NCBI RefSeq assembly: GCF_000720175.1
Contig: NZ_JOIX01000092.1
Span: forward strand, 1-26,955
Direction of reading: 5' to 3'
DNA length: 26,955 nucleotides
Origin: Streptomyces sp. NRRL S-337
GTDB lineage: Bacteria > Actinomycetota > Actinomycetes > Streptomycetales > Streptomycetaceae
Part shown: in pieces, positions 8,067-15,456 of the stretch
Numbering within the stretch: position 1 is the first letter of the stretch
How the letters are laid out: each line of letters begins with the position of its first letter
Notes under the pieces: model-generated
The model's input: only the letters and a program-made list of their open reading frames with translations
The model's database searches: none
Told to the model about the DNA's origin: nothing
Made by a program: the position numbers and the translations under genes

Positions 8067-8762
8067 ATGACGACCGGGGCGCGGCGCAGGATGGGCGTCG
8101 AGGAGCGGCGCGATCAGCTGATCGCGGTCGCCCTCGGCCTGTTCAGCCACCGCGCGCCCGAGGACGTGTCGATCGACGAGATCGCCGAGGCGGCCGGCAT
8201 CTCGCGGCCGCTGGTCTACCACTACTTCCCGGGCAAGCAGCAGCTGTACGAGGCCGCGCTGCGGCGGGCCGCGGACGAGCTGACCACCCGCTTCGTGGAG
8301 CCGCACGACGGTCCGCTCGGGGCCCGTCTGTTGCGGGTCATGGAGCGCTTCTTCGACTTCGTCGACGAGCACGGCCCCGGCTTCTCCGCGTTGATGCGCG
8401 GCGGCCCGGCGATCGGCTCGACCCGTACCGGTGCCCTGATCGACGGCGTCCGCCAGGCCGCGTACGACCAGATCCTCGCGCACCTCGCCGTCCCCGACCC
8501 GCCGCCGCGGCTGGAGTTGGTGGTGCGCTCGTGGATCTCGCTGGCCGAGACCACCGCCCTCCTCTGGCTGGACGGCCGCCGGGTCCCCCGCGCCGAGCTG
8601 GAACGCCAGCTCGTCCACGATTTCGCCGCGCTGGCGGCGGTGAGCGCGGCGTACGACGCCCGCATGGCCGGGATCGTCCGCCGCATCCTGGCGGACGAAC
8701 CGGCAGACGGGATGTTCGCGGACCTGGTGGGCCGCTTGACGGCGCTGCCGCAGCCGGCCTAG
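8067..8762 (+). CDS. TetR-family transcriptional regulator
   Basis: 231 residues from the ATG at 8067 (an in-frame GTG at 8058 is possible). The N-terminal helix-turn-helix is typical of TetR: RRDQLIAVALGLF, then SIDEIAEAAGISRPLVYHYFPGK at about residues 31-53 with the conserved YHYF. The rest is a helical ligand-binding and dimerisation domain. A TAGTGT-like -10 box lies about 7 nt before the ATG, which suggests a leaderless mRNA. It follows the reductase by 36 bp and probably controls the diiron/reductase pair and itself. The ligand is unknown. Confidence 0.88.
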   Translation: MTTGARRRMGVEERRDQLIAVALGLFSHRAPEDVSIDEIAEAAGISRPLVYHYFPGKQQLYEAALRRAADELTTRFVEPHDGPLGARLLRVMERFFDFVDEHGPGFSALMRGGPAIGSTRTGALIDGVRQAAYDQILAHLAVPDPPPRLELVVRSWISLAETTALLWLDGRRVPRAELERQLVHDFAALAAVSAAYDARMAGIVRRILADEPADGMFADLVGRLTALPQPA

Positions 8763-8771
8763 GTGTGTGCG

Positions 8772-8801
8772 CCGCCGACCGGCCCCCGGGCCGGCCGGCG
8801 G
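8772..8801. terminator. Bidirectional terminator-like hairpin
   Basis: A 14-bp GC-rich stem (8772-8785 with 8788-8801, one A-C mismatch, 2-nt loop) lies between the convergent TetR and sortase genes. There is no clear T-tract on either side, as is common in Streptomyces. Position and stability support termination from both directions. Confidence 0.6.
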
Positions 8802-8808
8802 ACGAGGT

Positions 8809-9486
8809 CTATGCCTTGCCGGTGAGGCTGGCGAACACCACCACGTTGTCCGGGTAGTAGTGCTTGCCCTGGTCGTAGTCGCCGCCGCAGGTGATCAGGC
8901 GGAGGCCCGCGTGGTCGAGGTTCTGGTAGACCTCCACGGTGGGGAACTTGTTCTTCGGGTACTGGGCGACGCGGTCGACGGTGAACTTCGCCGTGCTGCC
9001 GTCCTTCCGGGCGACCTCGATGGTGTCCCCGCGCTTCATGGACGACAGTTTCCGGAACACCGACGGGGTGCCGTTCCAGGTGACATGGCCGGCGATGACG
9101 GCCGGTCCTCGGGCGCCCGGCGTCGGGCCGGGCCGGTACCAGCCCGCCTTGGCCGGATCGCGCGGGGTCTCCATCGTCCCGTCCGGGTGCTGCCCCAGCG
9201 TCTCCAGCGTGGAGGACACCTTCAGTGCGGGGATGGAGAGCCGTACGGGGGCGGACGTCGGCATGCTCGCGGCGGCGGCGCCCGGTCCGTCCGTCGCGGC
9301 GGACGCCTCGTCGTGGGCGGCGTGACCGCCCTGGCCCGGTTGCTCGGCGGGGAGCGAGCGCGGCGCCGCGGCGTCCTGTCCTCCGCACCCGGCGACGAGC
9401 ACGGCGGCCACCGCGGCGGCGAGCAGACCGCCGACGGCCCGGCGGCTGCGGCGCCCGGTGGTCACGGCGGCCCTGGGGGCGCTCAT
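8809..9486 (-). CDS. Class F-type sortase, lipoprotein-like N-terminus
   Basis: 225 residues. The N-terminus has a basic region, a hydrophobic stretch and a lipobox-like LVAGC (C34), then an Ala/Gly/Pro linker and a sortase fold from about residue 80 (VRLSIPALKV). The catalytic His is H134 (IAGHVTW) and the catalytic Cys is C200 (RLITCGGDYD). The third catalytic residue of sortases, an Arg shortly after the Cys, is not evident: the span to VVVFASL contains only a Lys. The start codon overlaps the stop of the upstream CHRD gene in ATGA, so the two are translationally coupled and the CHRD protein may be a partner or substrate. Class F sortases are widespread in Streptomyces with largely undefined targets. 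Confidence 0.8.
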   Translation of the reverse strand: MSAPRAAVTTGRRSRRAVGGLLAAAVAAVLVAGCGGQDAAAPRSLPAEQPGQGGHAAHDEASAATDGPGAAAASMPTSAPVRLSIPALKVSSTLETLGQHPDGTMETPRDPAKAGWYRPGPTPGARGPAVIAGHVTWNGTPSVFRKLSSMKRGDTIEVARKDGSTAKFTVDRVAQYPKNKFPTVEVYQNLDHAGLRLITCGGDYDQGKHYYPDNVVVFASLTGKA

Positions 9487-10313
9487 GCGGCGGCCCCGCC
9501 GTTCTCGCCGCGCACCGGGGCGAGTTGGGCCCGGCGGCGGCGCAGCAGGACCAGGGTGCCGGTCGCCGCCGCCACGGCGGTTGCGCCGGCGCCCAGCAGC
9601 GCGAGGGGCACGCTCTTACCGGCGGGCGGGTCCACAGGCCCGGTCCCGGTCTCGACCCCGCCGACCGGGATGGAGCCGACCGCGGCGCCCTGGACCTCAC
9701 CGCAGTTGGTGGGGGCGGTGGCCTCCTGGGGGAGTTTCGGGTCGAGTTCGCTCTTGCCCGCGCCGTCGAAGTCGTACGTGTTGTTGCCGTTGCGGTCGAT
9801 GCCGTGCTGCACGATGTGCAGGTCCTTGATGTGGTCGACGACGTCCTGGGAGACAGTGAGGGTGCGCTCGTAGGAGAGCTTGCCCTGGGCGTCGGCCATC
9901 GGCATCCGGTCCACGGCGAGGCCGCTCTTGGCGTCGGTGGAGCCCCGGGTGGTCAGCGAGATGTTGATGTTCCCGTACTGGACCGTGGCTTCGGTGTTGT
10001 TGATGACGCCGTCGCCGTTGGTGTCGGCGCTCGGGTCGGGGCAGTGGAAGTCGTGCCCGTCGGTGGAGCCGTGGAGGTGCTGGGCGTGCGGCTGCCCAGG
10101 GACCAGCCCCTCGGACTCGATCTTCACCGTCAGCTGGTTGCCCTTGAGGCTGAGCATCGCGACGCCCTTGGAACCGGAGTTGTTCAGCTGTGCCAGGTTG
10201 ATCTGGTAGGCCCCGTCGGCGGCGGCGGCCGGGGAGGCGGCGCCGACCGTGAGGGCCAGGGCGGCCGGCAGCGCGGCGAGTGCGGCGAGGCGGCTGGTAC
10301 GCGTGGGGATCAC
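9483..10313 (-). CDS. CHRD-domain surface protein with C-terminal membrane anchor
   Basis: 276 residues from a GTG at 10313, chosen because AAAGGA lies 6 nt upstream; an ATG 27 nt further up lacks such a site. A signal peptide ends near SPAAAADGAY. The exported part (GVAMLSLKGNQLTVKIESEG, HAQHLHG) resembles CHRD domains. Two Asp/Asn-rich loops, DTNGDGVINNTE and DRNGNNTYDF, look like EF-hand-type or other calcium-binding loops. Near the end a hydrophobic stretch (SVPLALLGAGATAVAAATG) is followed by RRRR, a wall-anchor-like tail, but no LPXTG is visible before it. The adjoining sortase overlaps it by 4 nt. The function of the exposed domain is unknown. Confidence 0.75.
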   Translation of the reverse strand: MIPTRTSRLAALAALPAALALTVGAASPAAAADGAYQINLAQLNNSGSKGVAMLSLKGNQLTVKIESEGLVPGQPHAQHLHGSTDGHDFHCPDPSADTNGDGVINNTEATVQYGNINISLTTRGSTDAKSGLAVDRMPMADAQGKLSYERTLTVSQDVVDHIKDLHIVQHGIDRNGNNTYDFDGAGKSELDPKLPQEATAPTNCGEVQGAAVGSIPVGGVETGTGPVDPPAGKSVPLALLGAGATAVAAATGTLVLLRRRRAQLAPVRGENGGAAA

Positions 10314-10450
10314 GTTCGTTCCTTTCCGACGGCCCTCCACGGCGGGAGGACCGCATCATCCAGGTGCGAAGCGACACCTCGGCGAGGCATCACCCTCTTA
10401 TTCGCAGCGCCGGCCTCTGAGGGCGGCTGGGACGAGAAATTTGTCGCTAC

Positions 10451-10458
10451 GGCACAAT
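10451..10458 (+). promoter_or_regulatory. Putative -10 element of the GNAT gene
   Basis: GGCACAAT ends 7 nt before the ATG at 10466 and lies in a locally AT-richer stretch (10435-10460). No Shine-Dalgarno is seen between it and the start, which fits a leaderless transcript. The 10314-10465 spacer also holds the 11-bp palindrome CCTCGGCGAGG (10377-10387) and presumably the promoter of the opposite CHRD gene. Confidence 0.3.
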
Positions 10459-10465
10459 TCCGCGC

Positions 10466-10978
10466 ATGGACAAGATCACTTTCCGGCTCGCCGACGACGG
10501 CGACCCGCAGGTCCTCGTCGACCTGTACGACGCGGCGGCACGGTGGATGCAGCGGTCCGGCATCGAGCAGTGGAAGCCGGGAGGGAAGAGCGCGGAGCAC
10601 TTCCGGCTGCGGATGAAGGAGGGCGAGGTCTGGCTCGCGGAGGCCGGCGGGCGGATAGCGGGCGGCTTCGAGCTGTGGTGGACGGACAAGCCCGCCTGGG
10701 GGCCGCAGCCGCCGGAAGCGGGGTATGTGCACCGGCTGATGGTGGACCGGGAGCGGGCGCCGGCCGGCACCGGGCGGGCGATGCTGGCGCATGCGGAGCG
10801 GCGGATCGCTGAGGCCGGCCGCACCTGGGCGCGGCTGGACTGCCTCTCGTCCAATCCGCGGCTGCGGGCGTACTACGAGGGTGCCGGGTACACGGTCGTC
10901 GGGGAGCAGCCGTTCAAGGAGGATGGCGGCGGAAGTCCGTACGCCGTCACCCTCCTTGAGAAGCGGATGGGTGGTTAG
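10466..10978 (+). CDS. GNAT-family N-acetyltransferase
   Basis: 170 residues with the GNAT acetyl-CoA fold. The segment YVHRLMVDRERAPAGTGRAMLAHAE is motif A (strand 4 and the pyrophosphate-binding loop, here PAGTGRA), and NPRLRAYYEGAGYTVVGE is motif B, with the usual Y-x-x-x-G-Y. Such enzymes transfer an acetyl group to an amine on a small molecule or protein; nothing here identifies the acceptor. It stands alone, facing the pullulanase gene tail to tail with 29 bp between stops. Confidence 0.85.
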   Translation: MDKITFRLADDGDPQVLVDLYDAAARWMQRSGIEQWKPGGKSAEHFRLRMKEGEVWLAEAGGRIAGGFELWWTDKPAWGPQPPEAGYVHRLMVDRERAPAGTGRAMLAHAERRIAEAGRTWARLDCLSSNPRLRAYYEGAGYTVVGEQPFKEDGGGSPYAVTLLEKRMGG

Positions 10979-11007
10979 CCGGTCGGCCCGGGCTCAGCGG
11001 TGCGGGC

Positions 11008-13698
11008 TCAGCGGCGGTGGAAGACCGCGACCGTGTAGGGCGGCACCGTGAAGGTGCCGGTGGCCTCGGCGTACGAGGCGGTGGCGGTGGTGCGGTCCGC
11101 GCCGTGGGCCTGGACGGGGTGCAGCGCGTAGGGGTGTCCGGCCAGGGCGGCGACGGTCTGGTGCTGGTCCCGCGGCGTGGCGTTGAAGACGATCACCAGG
11201 TTGGCGAGGCGCATGGTGAGCACGCCCGGCGTCTCGTCCTTCCCGGAGAGGGGGAAGGAGAGCTGCGACTGGACCGCGGCGGCGGTGGACAGGCCGAAGG
11301 CCGGCTCCGTGGCGTGGATGCGGAGCAGGTCGCGGTAGGCGGCCGAGGCGCCGCGGATGGTCGTGCAGTCGGGGCGAAGGGCCGGATCGGCCAGCAGGGG
11401 CTTGGCGTAGGGCCACTTGTCCTTGTTGTCGGCGGCCGGCGGCAGCCCGCGGCCGAAGCCGTTGCCGTCGGCGCAGTCCCAGTGCAGGGCGTTGAACCAG
11501 TCACCGCTGTCGAAGGAGTTGCGGTCCAGGGACTTGGAACGGAGCAGGTCCGAACCGGCCTGGGAGAGCGCGGGGCCTTGCGAAAGGGCCGCGGTGGCGA
11601 GTGCAAGAACTTGCAGACGGGCGCGGTCGGTGGGGCTGGTTCCTTGCGGAAGCTTGTAGGCGAGGGCGTCGTAAAGGGTTTCGTTGTCGTGCGCGTCAGA
11701 GTAGGCGAGCGCATCGCCGGGGGTGGCGGCGTATCCGGCCGGGGCACCGTTGTAGTCGACCTGCGCGCCCTTGACGCGGTGGCCGTCGGTGTCGGTGAAG
11801 GTGTAGTCGGCGAGGTTGCCGGTGAGGCCGACCTTGAGGAGGTCCTGGTAGTGCAGGAGCCGGGCGCGCTGGGCGGCCGGATCGCCGTTCGCCGGTGAGG
11901 AATTGGGGGCCGTGAAGAGGCCCGAGCCGAAGCCCTGGACGCGGGGATCGGCGTCGAAGGGGCCGCCGCCGCGCACCGCGTCCCGGGCCCGGTCGTTGAA
12001 GGTGGCGATGCCGGTGCCGGCCATGTTCCGCTGGGTGGCCTGGACGAAGCGGGCGTCGTTCGCGGCCTCGCCGAAGTTCCATCCCTCGCCGTAGAGGATG
12101 ATCTTCTTGCCGTCCACGCCGTCCCGGGCCGGGGTGAGCGCGTCGAGGGCCTTGCGGACCGCCAGGATGTTGGCCTTCGGGTGGTGTCCCATGAGGTCGA
12201 AGCGGAAGCCGTCGACCTTGTACTCCTTGGCCCAGGTGACGACCGAGTCCACGACGAGCTTGCCCATCATGGTGTGTTCGGGCGCGGTGCCCGAACAGCA
12301 GGTGGAGGTGGCGACCGAGCCGTCGTCGAGCAGCCGCTGGTAGTAGCCGGGGACGATGCGGTCGAGGACCGCGTGCGGGTCCTGGCCGGCGGCGGCGGTG
12401 TGGTTGTAGACGACGTCCATGACGGTGCGCAGGCCGATGCCGTTGAGGCCCTGCACCATGCGGCGGAATTCGACGGTGCGGGCCGGGCCCTCGGGGTCGG
12501 AGGCGTACGAGCCCTCGGGCACGGTGTAGTGCAGCGGGTCGTAGCCCCAGTTGTACGCGTCGTGGGCGGCGGACCTGGTCACGCACTCCTGCTGGCTCTC
12601 GGAGTCCGGCGCGTAGGAGGCGAGGTCGCAGCGGGGGCGGTCCTGGTCGGCACGCTTTTCGGGGACGGTGGCGCCGTCAAAGGCCGGCAGCAAGTGAACG
12701 TAAGAAGTTCCAGCGGCTGCAAGGGATTTCAGATGCCGCATGCCGTCGGAGCGGCGGTCGGTGAAGGCGAGGTACTGGCCCGGGTGGCGGGAGGTGCGGT
12801 CCTCGACGGAGAAGTCGCGGAGGTGCAGTTCCTGGATGCGGGCCCGGCGCAGCGGCACCGCGGCGGGCTTGCGCAGGCCGGCCCAGCCCTTGGGGGCGAG
12901 CCGCGGGTCGTCGAGGTCGACGACCAGGCTGCGGGCGGAGTCGGCGGTCAGGGCGGTGGAGTAGGGGTCGGTGACCTTGTTGGTGACGGTCCTGCCGACC
13001 GTGGGAGCCCAGACGGTGACGAGGTAGCGGTACGGCTTCCCGGCCCAGTCGCGCTGCCCCTGGACGCGCCAGACGCCGCTGCGGTCGTCGCGCCGCATCG
13101 CGACCGTACGGCCGTCGAGTTCCAGGGCGACGGTGCGGGCGGTGGGTGCCCATACGGAGAGGGTGGGGCGGCCGTAGTGGAAGACCGGCCCGAGTGCGGC
13201 GTGCCGGGCCCGCGTGCCGTAGAGGTCGTCGAGAACTCCGGGTATCTGCACGCCGGTTGTGGCGCGCCGGCCGTCCGCGGTGCGCTGGGTGGCGACCAGG
13301 CGTCCGCGCAGCGCCGTACGGGCGAGGCCGCGGTCGCGGGGGTCGGCGGTGAAGGCCGGATAGCCGGACAGATGCGGGAAGGCGGCCCGTTCGGCGGGGG
13401 TGAGGGTGCCGGGGGTCAGCCGGAGGCGCCGGTCGGCCGCCCCTGCGCGGCGTCCGGTCCCGAACTCCAGCTGGGCGTCGGTCCGTTCGGCGCCCTTCCA
13501 GACCACGGTGTCGCGGTCGATCCACTGCGCCAGGGCCGGTTGCGGGGCGGACGGCGGGGCGGCGTGGGCCGGCTGCACGGTCGGCGCGGTGAGGAGGCCG
13601 GCGGCGCCGAGGGCGAGGACGAGGACGGCGGCCAGGCGCCGGCCGGGCCGACGTGCGGTGGAGGACCGTGCAGTAAAGGCCCGTGCGGTGGAGGACAT
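11008..13698 (-). CDS. pulA: Secreted type I pullulanase (GH13)
   Basis: 896 residues. Hydrolyses alpha-1,6 branch points in pullulan and starch-derived dextrins outside the cell, giving linear oligosaccharides for the MalEFG importer. A signal peptide ends at AHA (about residue 46). An N-terminal pullulanase domain and a CBM48-like module ([19 protein letters not shown], about 171-260) precede the GH13 barrel. The type I signature YNWGYDP is at 382-388, the nucleophile D501 in [12 protein letters not shown], the acid/base E538 in YGEGWNFGE, and the third acid D671 in [11 protein letters not shown]. The 5' end has no Shine-Dalgarno and a promoter 9 bp away, so the mRNA may be leaderless. Two stretches (about 11600-11690 and 12680-12730) use A/T-ending codons unusual for this genome. 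Confidence 0.93.
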   Translation of the reverse strand: MSSTARAFTARSSTARRPGRRLAAVLVLALGAAGLLTAPTVQPAHAAPPSAPQPALAQWIDRDTVVWKGAERTDAQLEFGTGRRAGAADRRLRLTPGTLTPAERAAFPHLSGYPAFTADPRDRGLARTALRGRLVATQRTADGRRATTGVQIPGVLDDLYGTRARHAALGPVFHYGRPTLSVWAPTARTVALELDGRTVAMRRDDRSGVWRVQGQRDWAGKPYRYLVTVWAPTVGRTVTNKVTDPYSTALTADSARSLVVDLDDPRLAPKGWAGLRKPAAVPLRRARIQELHLRDFSVEDRTSRHPGQYLAFTDRRSDGMRHLKSLAAAGTSYVHLLPAFDGATVPEKRADQDRPRCDLASYAPDSESQQECVTRSAAHDAYNWGYDPLHYTVPEGSYASDPEGPARTVEFRRMVQGLNGIGLRTVMDVVYNHTAAAGQDPHAVLDRIVPGYYQRLLDDGSVATSTCCSGTAPEHTMMGKLVVDSVVTWAKEYKVDGFRFDLMGHHPKANILAVRKALDALTPARDGVDGKKIILYGEGWNFGEAANDARFVQATQRNMAGTGIATFNDRARDAVRGGGPFDADPRVQGFGSGLFTAPNSSPANGDPAAQRARLLHYQDLLKVGLTGNLADYTFTDTDGHRVKGAQVDYNGAPAGYAATPGDALAYSDAHDNETLYDALAYKLPQGTSPTDRARLQVLALATAALSQGPALSQAGSDLLRSKSLDRNSFDSGDWFNALHWDCADGNGFGRGLPPAADNKDKWPYAKPLLADPALRPDCTTIRGASAAYRDLLRIHATEPAFGLSTAAAVQSQLSFPLSGKDETPGVLTMRLANLVIVFNATPRDQHQTVAALAGHPYALHPVQAHGADRTTATASYAEATGTFTVPPYTVAVFHRR

Positions 13699-13706
13699 GG
13701 CTCATG

Positions 13707-13758
13707 GTTCTATCGGCGACGATCCAGCGTTGCAAGACCTTACGCAAGACATTGCAAG
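13707..13758 (-). promoter_or_regulatory. pulA promoter with MalR-like operator half-sites
   Basis: On the minus strand, TTGCAA (13730-13735) and TAGAAC (13707-13712) are spaced by exactly 17 bp and end 8 bp before the pulA ATG. Three GCAAG half-sites (13732, 13744, 13754) cover and flank the -35 box; CTTAC and GCAAG at 13739-13758 form a loose 20-bp inverted repeat. The half-sites match those of the palindrome in front of malE, which suggests control by the same LacI-family repressor. Confidence 0.55.
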
Positions 13759-13779
13759 GGTGTTACGTTGCTGGCACAG

Positions 13780-13887
13780 CCGGTCCGGCCGGCCGGAGGC
13801 CCACCCCAACGGGCCCTACGCGCCCGGCCCGCCGGACCGGCCCCATCCCCTGTTGAAGTGGCACTGAAGTGGCGTCGAAGTGGCGCA
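13780..13887 (+). repeat. Long stem and triple 11-bp repeat before the methyltransferase
   Basis: CCGGTCCGGC (13780-13789) pairs perfectly with GCCGGACCGG (13831-13840); the 41-nt loop can form an inner GGCCC/GGGCC stem. Three direct copies of GAAGTGGC follow at 13855, 13866 and 13877, at an 11-bp period close to one helical turn. This would suit binding of a regulator on one face of DNA, or form a structured leader for the methyltransferase mRNA. No such regulator is identified. Confidence 0.45.
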
Positions 13888-13948
13888 TTGTCACCCGTAC
13901 CGCCGCACATACCGCGTCAGTTCTTCGCGCACGGGGAAGTCACCCCGC

Positions 13949-14818
13949 ATGATCGACGATCCTGCGCACGACACCGGCGGCAGTCCGGACCACGACGACG
14001 CGACCCGCCGCTACTACGAGACCGGCGACGTCGACGCCTTCTACGACGCCGTCTGGGGCGGCGAGGACATCCACGTCGGCATCTACGCCGAGGGCGACGA
14101 ACCGATCGGGGAGGCCTCGCACCGCACCGTCGAGCACACCGCGGACAAGGTCGCCGACCTGCTCGGCCCGCACGCCACCGTGCTCGACCTCGGCTCCGGA
14201 TACGGCGGTTCGGCCCGCGCGCTCGCCGCACGCTTCGGCTGCCGGGTGGTGGCCCTCGACCTCAGCGAGGCCCACAACCGCCGCCACCGCGCGGCCAACG
14301 CCCAGCGCGGCCTCGACGAGCTGATCGAGGTCGTCACCGGCTCCCTCAACGACCTGCCCTACGAGGACGGACGGTTCGACGTCGTCTGGTCCCTGGAGGT
14401 GCTCTGCCACGTGGAGGACCGGGAAGGCGCGCTGGGCGAGGCCGTACGCGTGCTGCGGCCGGGCGGCGCCCTGGTCTTCTCGGACATCATGGCGCCCGAG
14501 GAGCCCCCGGCGGACGCGGTACGCCCCGCGTTCGCCCGGCTCGGCGTACAGACCCCGGCGACACCGGCCTTCTACCTGAAGCAGCTGCGCGAACTCGGCC
14601 TCAAGGGCGCCGACTTCGAGGACCGCACACCGGACCTCGCCACCCACTACGCCCGCCTCGACGAGGACGTCCGCCGACGCGCGGCCGAACTCCGGAACCG
14701 CATCAGCCCGGCCTACGTCGACGACCTGCTGGCCAATCTCCCGCTCTGGACCGACGTCACCCGCCGGGGCCTGCTGCGCTGGGGCCTCTTCCACGCCCGG
14801 CGCCCGGCCATCGTCTGA
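13949..14818 (+). CDS. Sarcosine/dimethylglycine-type N-methyltransferase
   Basis: 289 residues from the ATG at 13949, with GGGGAAG about 10 nt upstream; an upstream in-frame ATG lacks a ribosome site. A class I SAM-dependent methyltransferase: motif I is VLDLGSGYGG (78-87), followed by VVALDLSEAHNRRHR and the post-motif RFDVVWSLEVLCHVED. The N-terminus, YYETGDVDAFYDAVWGGE and IHVGIY, resembles the sarcosine/dimethylglycine methyltransferases that make the osmoprotectant glycine betaine by methylating glycine. A glycine N-methyltransferase partner is not in the window, so the substrate is inferred from similarity only. It could instead methylate another small amine. Confidence 0.7.
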   Translation: MIDDPAHDTGGSPDHDDATRRYYETGDVDAFYDAVWGGEDIHVGIYAEGDEPIGEASHRTVEHTADKVADLLGPHATVLDLGSGYGGSARALAARFGCRVVALDLSEAHNRRHRAANAQRGLDELIEVVTGSLNDLPYEDGRFDVVWSLEVLCHVEDREGALGEAVRVLRPGGALVFSDIMAPEEPPADAVRPAFARLGVQTPATPAFYLKQLRELGLKGADFEDRTPDLATHYARLDEDVRRRAAELRNRISPAYVDDLLANLPLWTDVTRRGLLRWGLFHARRPAIV

Positions 14819-14826
14819 GGCTGTCT

Positions 14827-14851
14827 GAGCCGCTCCGTTCGGCCCCGGCTC
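14827..14851. terminator. Weak hairpin between convergent genes
   Basis: GAGCCG (14827-14832) and CGGCTC (14846-14851) form a 6-bp stem with a 13-nt loop, in the 34-bp gap between the methyltransferase stop and the stop of the opposite ATPase gene. Placement suggests a shared terminator; the stem is short. Confidence 0.3.
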
Positions 14852-14852
14852 C

Positions 14853-15305
14853 TCACCTGCCCGGCAGGTCCAGATCCGCCCGGACGATCTTGCCCACCGC
14901 GGGCCGGTCGAGGACGGTCCAGCAGGTGGCGAGCGCGGTGACGAGGACCAGCCCCCAGCCGGTCTCGGAATCGTGCGCCGGCGGCACGAGGGCGCCGGGG
15001 GCCGGCGGGCGGCACTCCGTACGGGTGTCGGCGACCTCGATACGGAGGGTGCCCGGCCGGGCCGATCCGGGCAGTTTCAGCAGGCGCAGTTCGAAGTCCC
15101 GGCCGGGCACGCGGCCATGGGTCACGGCGTTGGCGGCGAGTTCCCCGACGATCAGCGCGACGGAGCCGGAGACCTCGCCCCCGTAGGGAAAGCCCCAGAC
15201 GTCGAGCTGCTGGACGGCCAGATACCGGGCGAGGCGGGCCCCACGCCGGGTGGCGCTGAAACGCTGGGTGAACATACGTACGGCGACGGTGGGTTGGGCT
15301 GACAT
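14853..15305 (-). CDS. RsbW-like ATP-binding regulatory protein
   Basis: 150 residues from the ATG at 15305 (MSAQPTVAVRMF); an upstream in-frame ATG would add 35 residues across the regulatory inverted repeat. It is a stand-alone HATPase_c domain of the anti-sigma/serine kinase (RsbW/SpoIIAB) type: the N box is ELAANAVTHG with E55 and N59, the next motif is VADTR (D93), and the G-rich ATP lid is GWGLVLV. Such proteins are very frequent in Streptomyces beside XRE/DUF397 genes, as here, where it is divergent from the XRE gene. Any sigma-factor or anti-anti-sigma partner is not evident in the window. Confidence 0.82.
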   Translation of the reverse strand: MSAQPTVAVRMFTQRFSATRRGARLARYLAVQQLDVWGFPYGGEVSGSVALIVGELAANAVTHGRVPGRDFELRLLKLPGSARPGTLRIEVADTRTECRPPAPGALVPPAHDSETGWGLVLVTALATCWTVLDRPAVGKIVRADLDLPGR

Positions 15306-15344
15306 GGCGCCAACGGTGCTGGTCAGCGGGTTCGTACACCAGAA

Positions 15345-15380
15345 ACTCAGCTCGTACTTCGGAAAGTGTACGAGTTGAGT
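15345..15380. promoter_or_regulatory. Inverted repeat in the XRE/ATPase divergent region
   Basis: A 13-bp inverted repeat, ACTCAGCTCGTAC (15345-15357) with GTACGAGTTGAGT (15368-15380), matches at 12 of 13 positions around a 10-nt centre. It sits between the ATPase start (15305) and XRE start (15457), 40 and 77 bp from each. It is a good candidate operator for the XRE regulator and could control both promoters. Confidence 0.55.
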
Positions 15381-15456
15381 ACGTGGACGGGTCGGGTAAC
15401 AGCTCGTCACTATGGGTGACTCGCGGGGTCAGTACCAGTGATCGGGAGTACCCGGA

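Noticed and set aside
12181..15186. 1001-residue plus-strand open frame across pulA, the spacer and the methyltransferase
   Set aside because: It crosses two well-supported genes in other frames and the pulA promoter, and its sequence is low-complexity Gly/Arg. It is a shadow.
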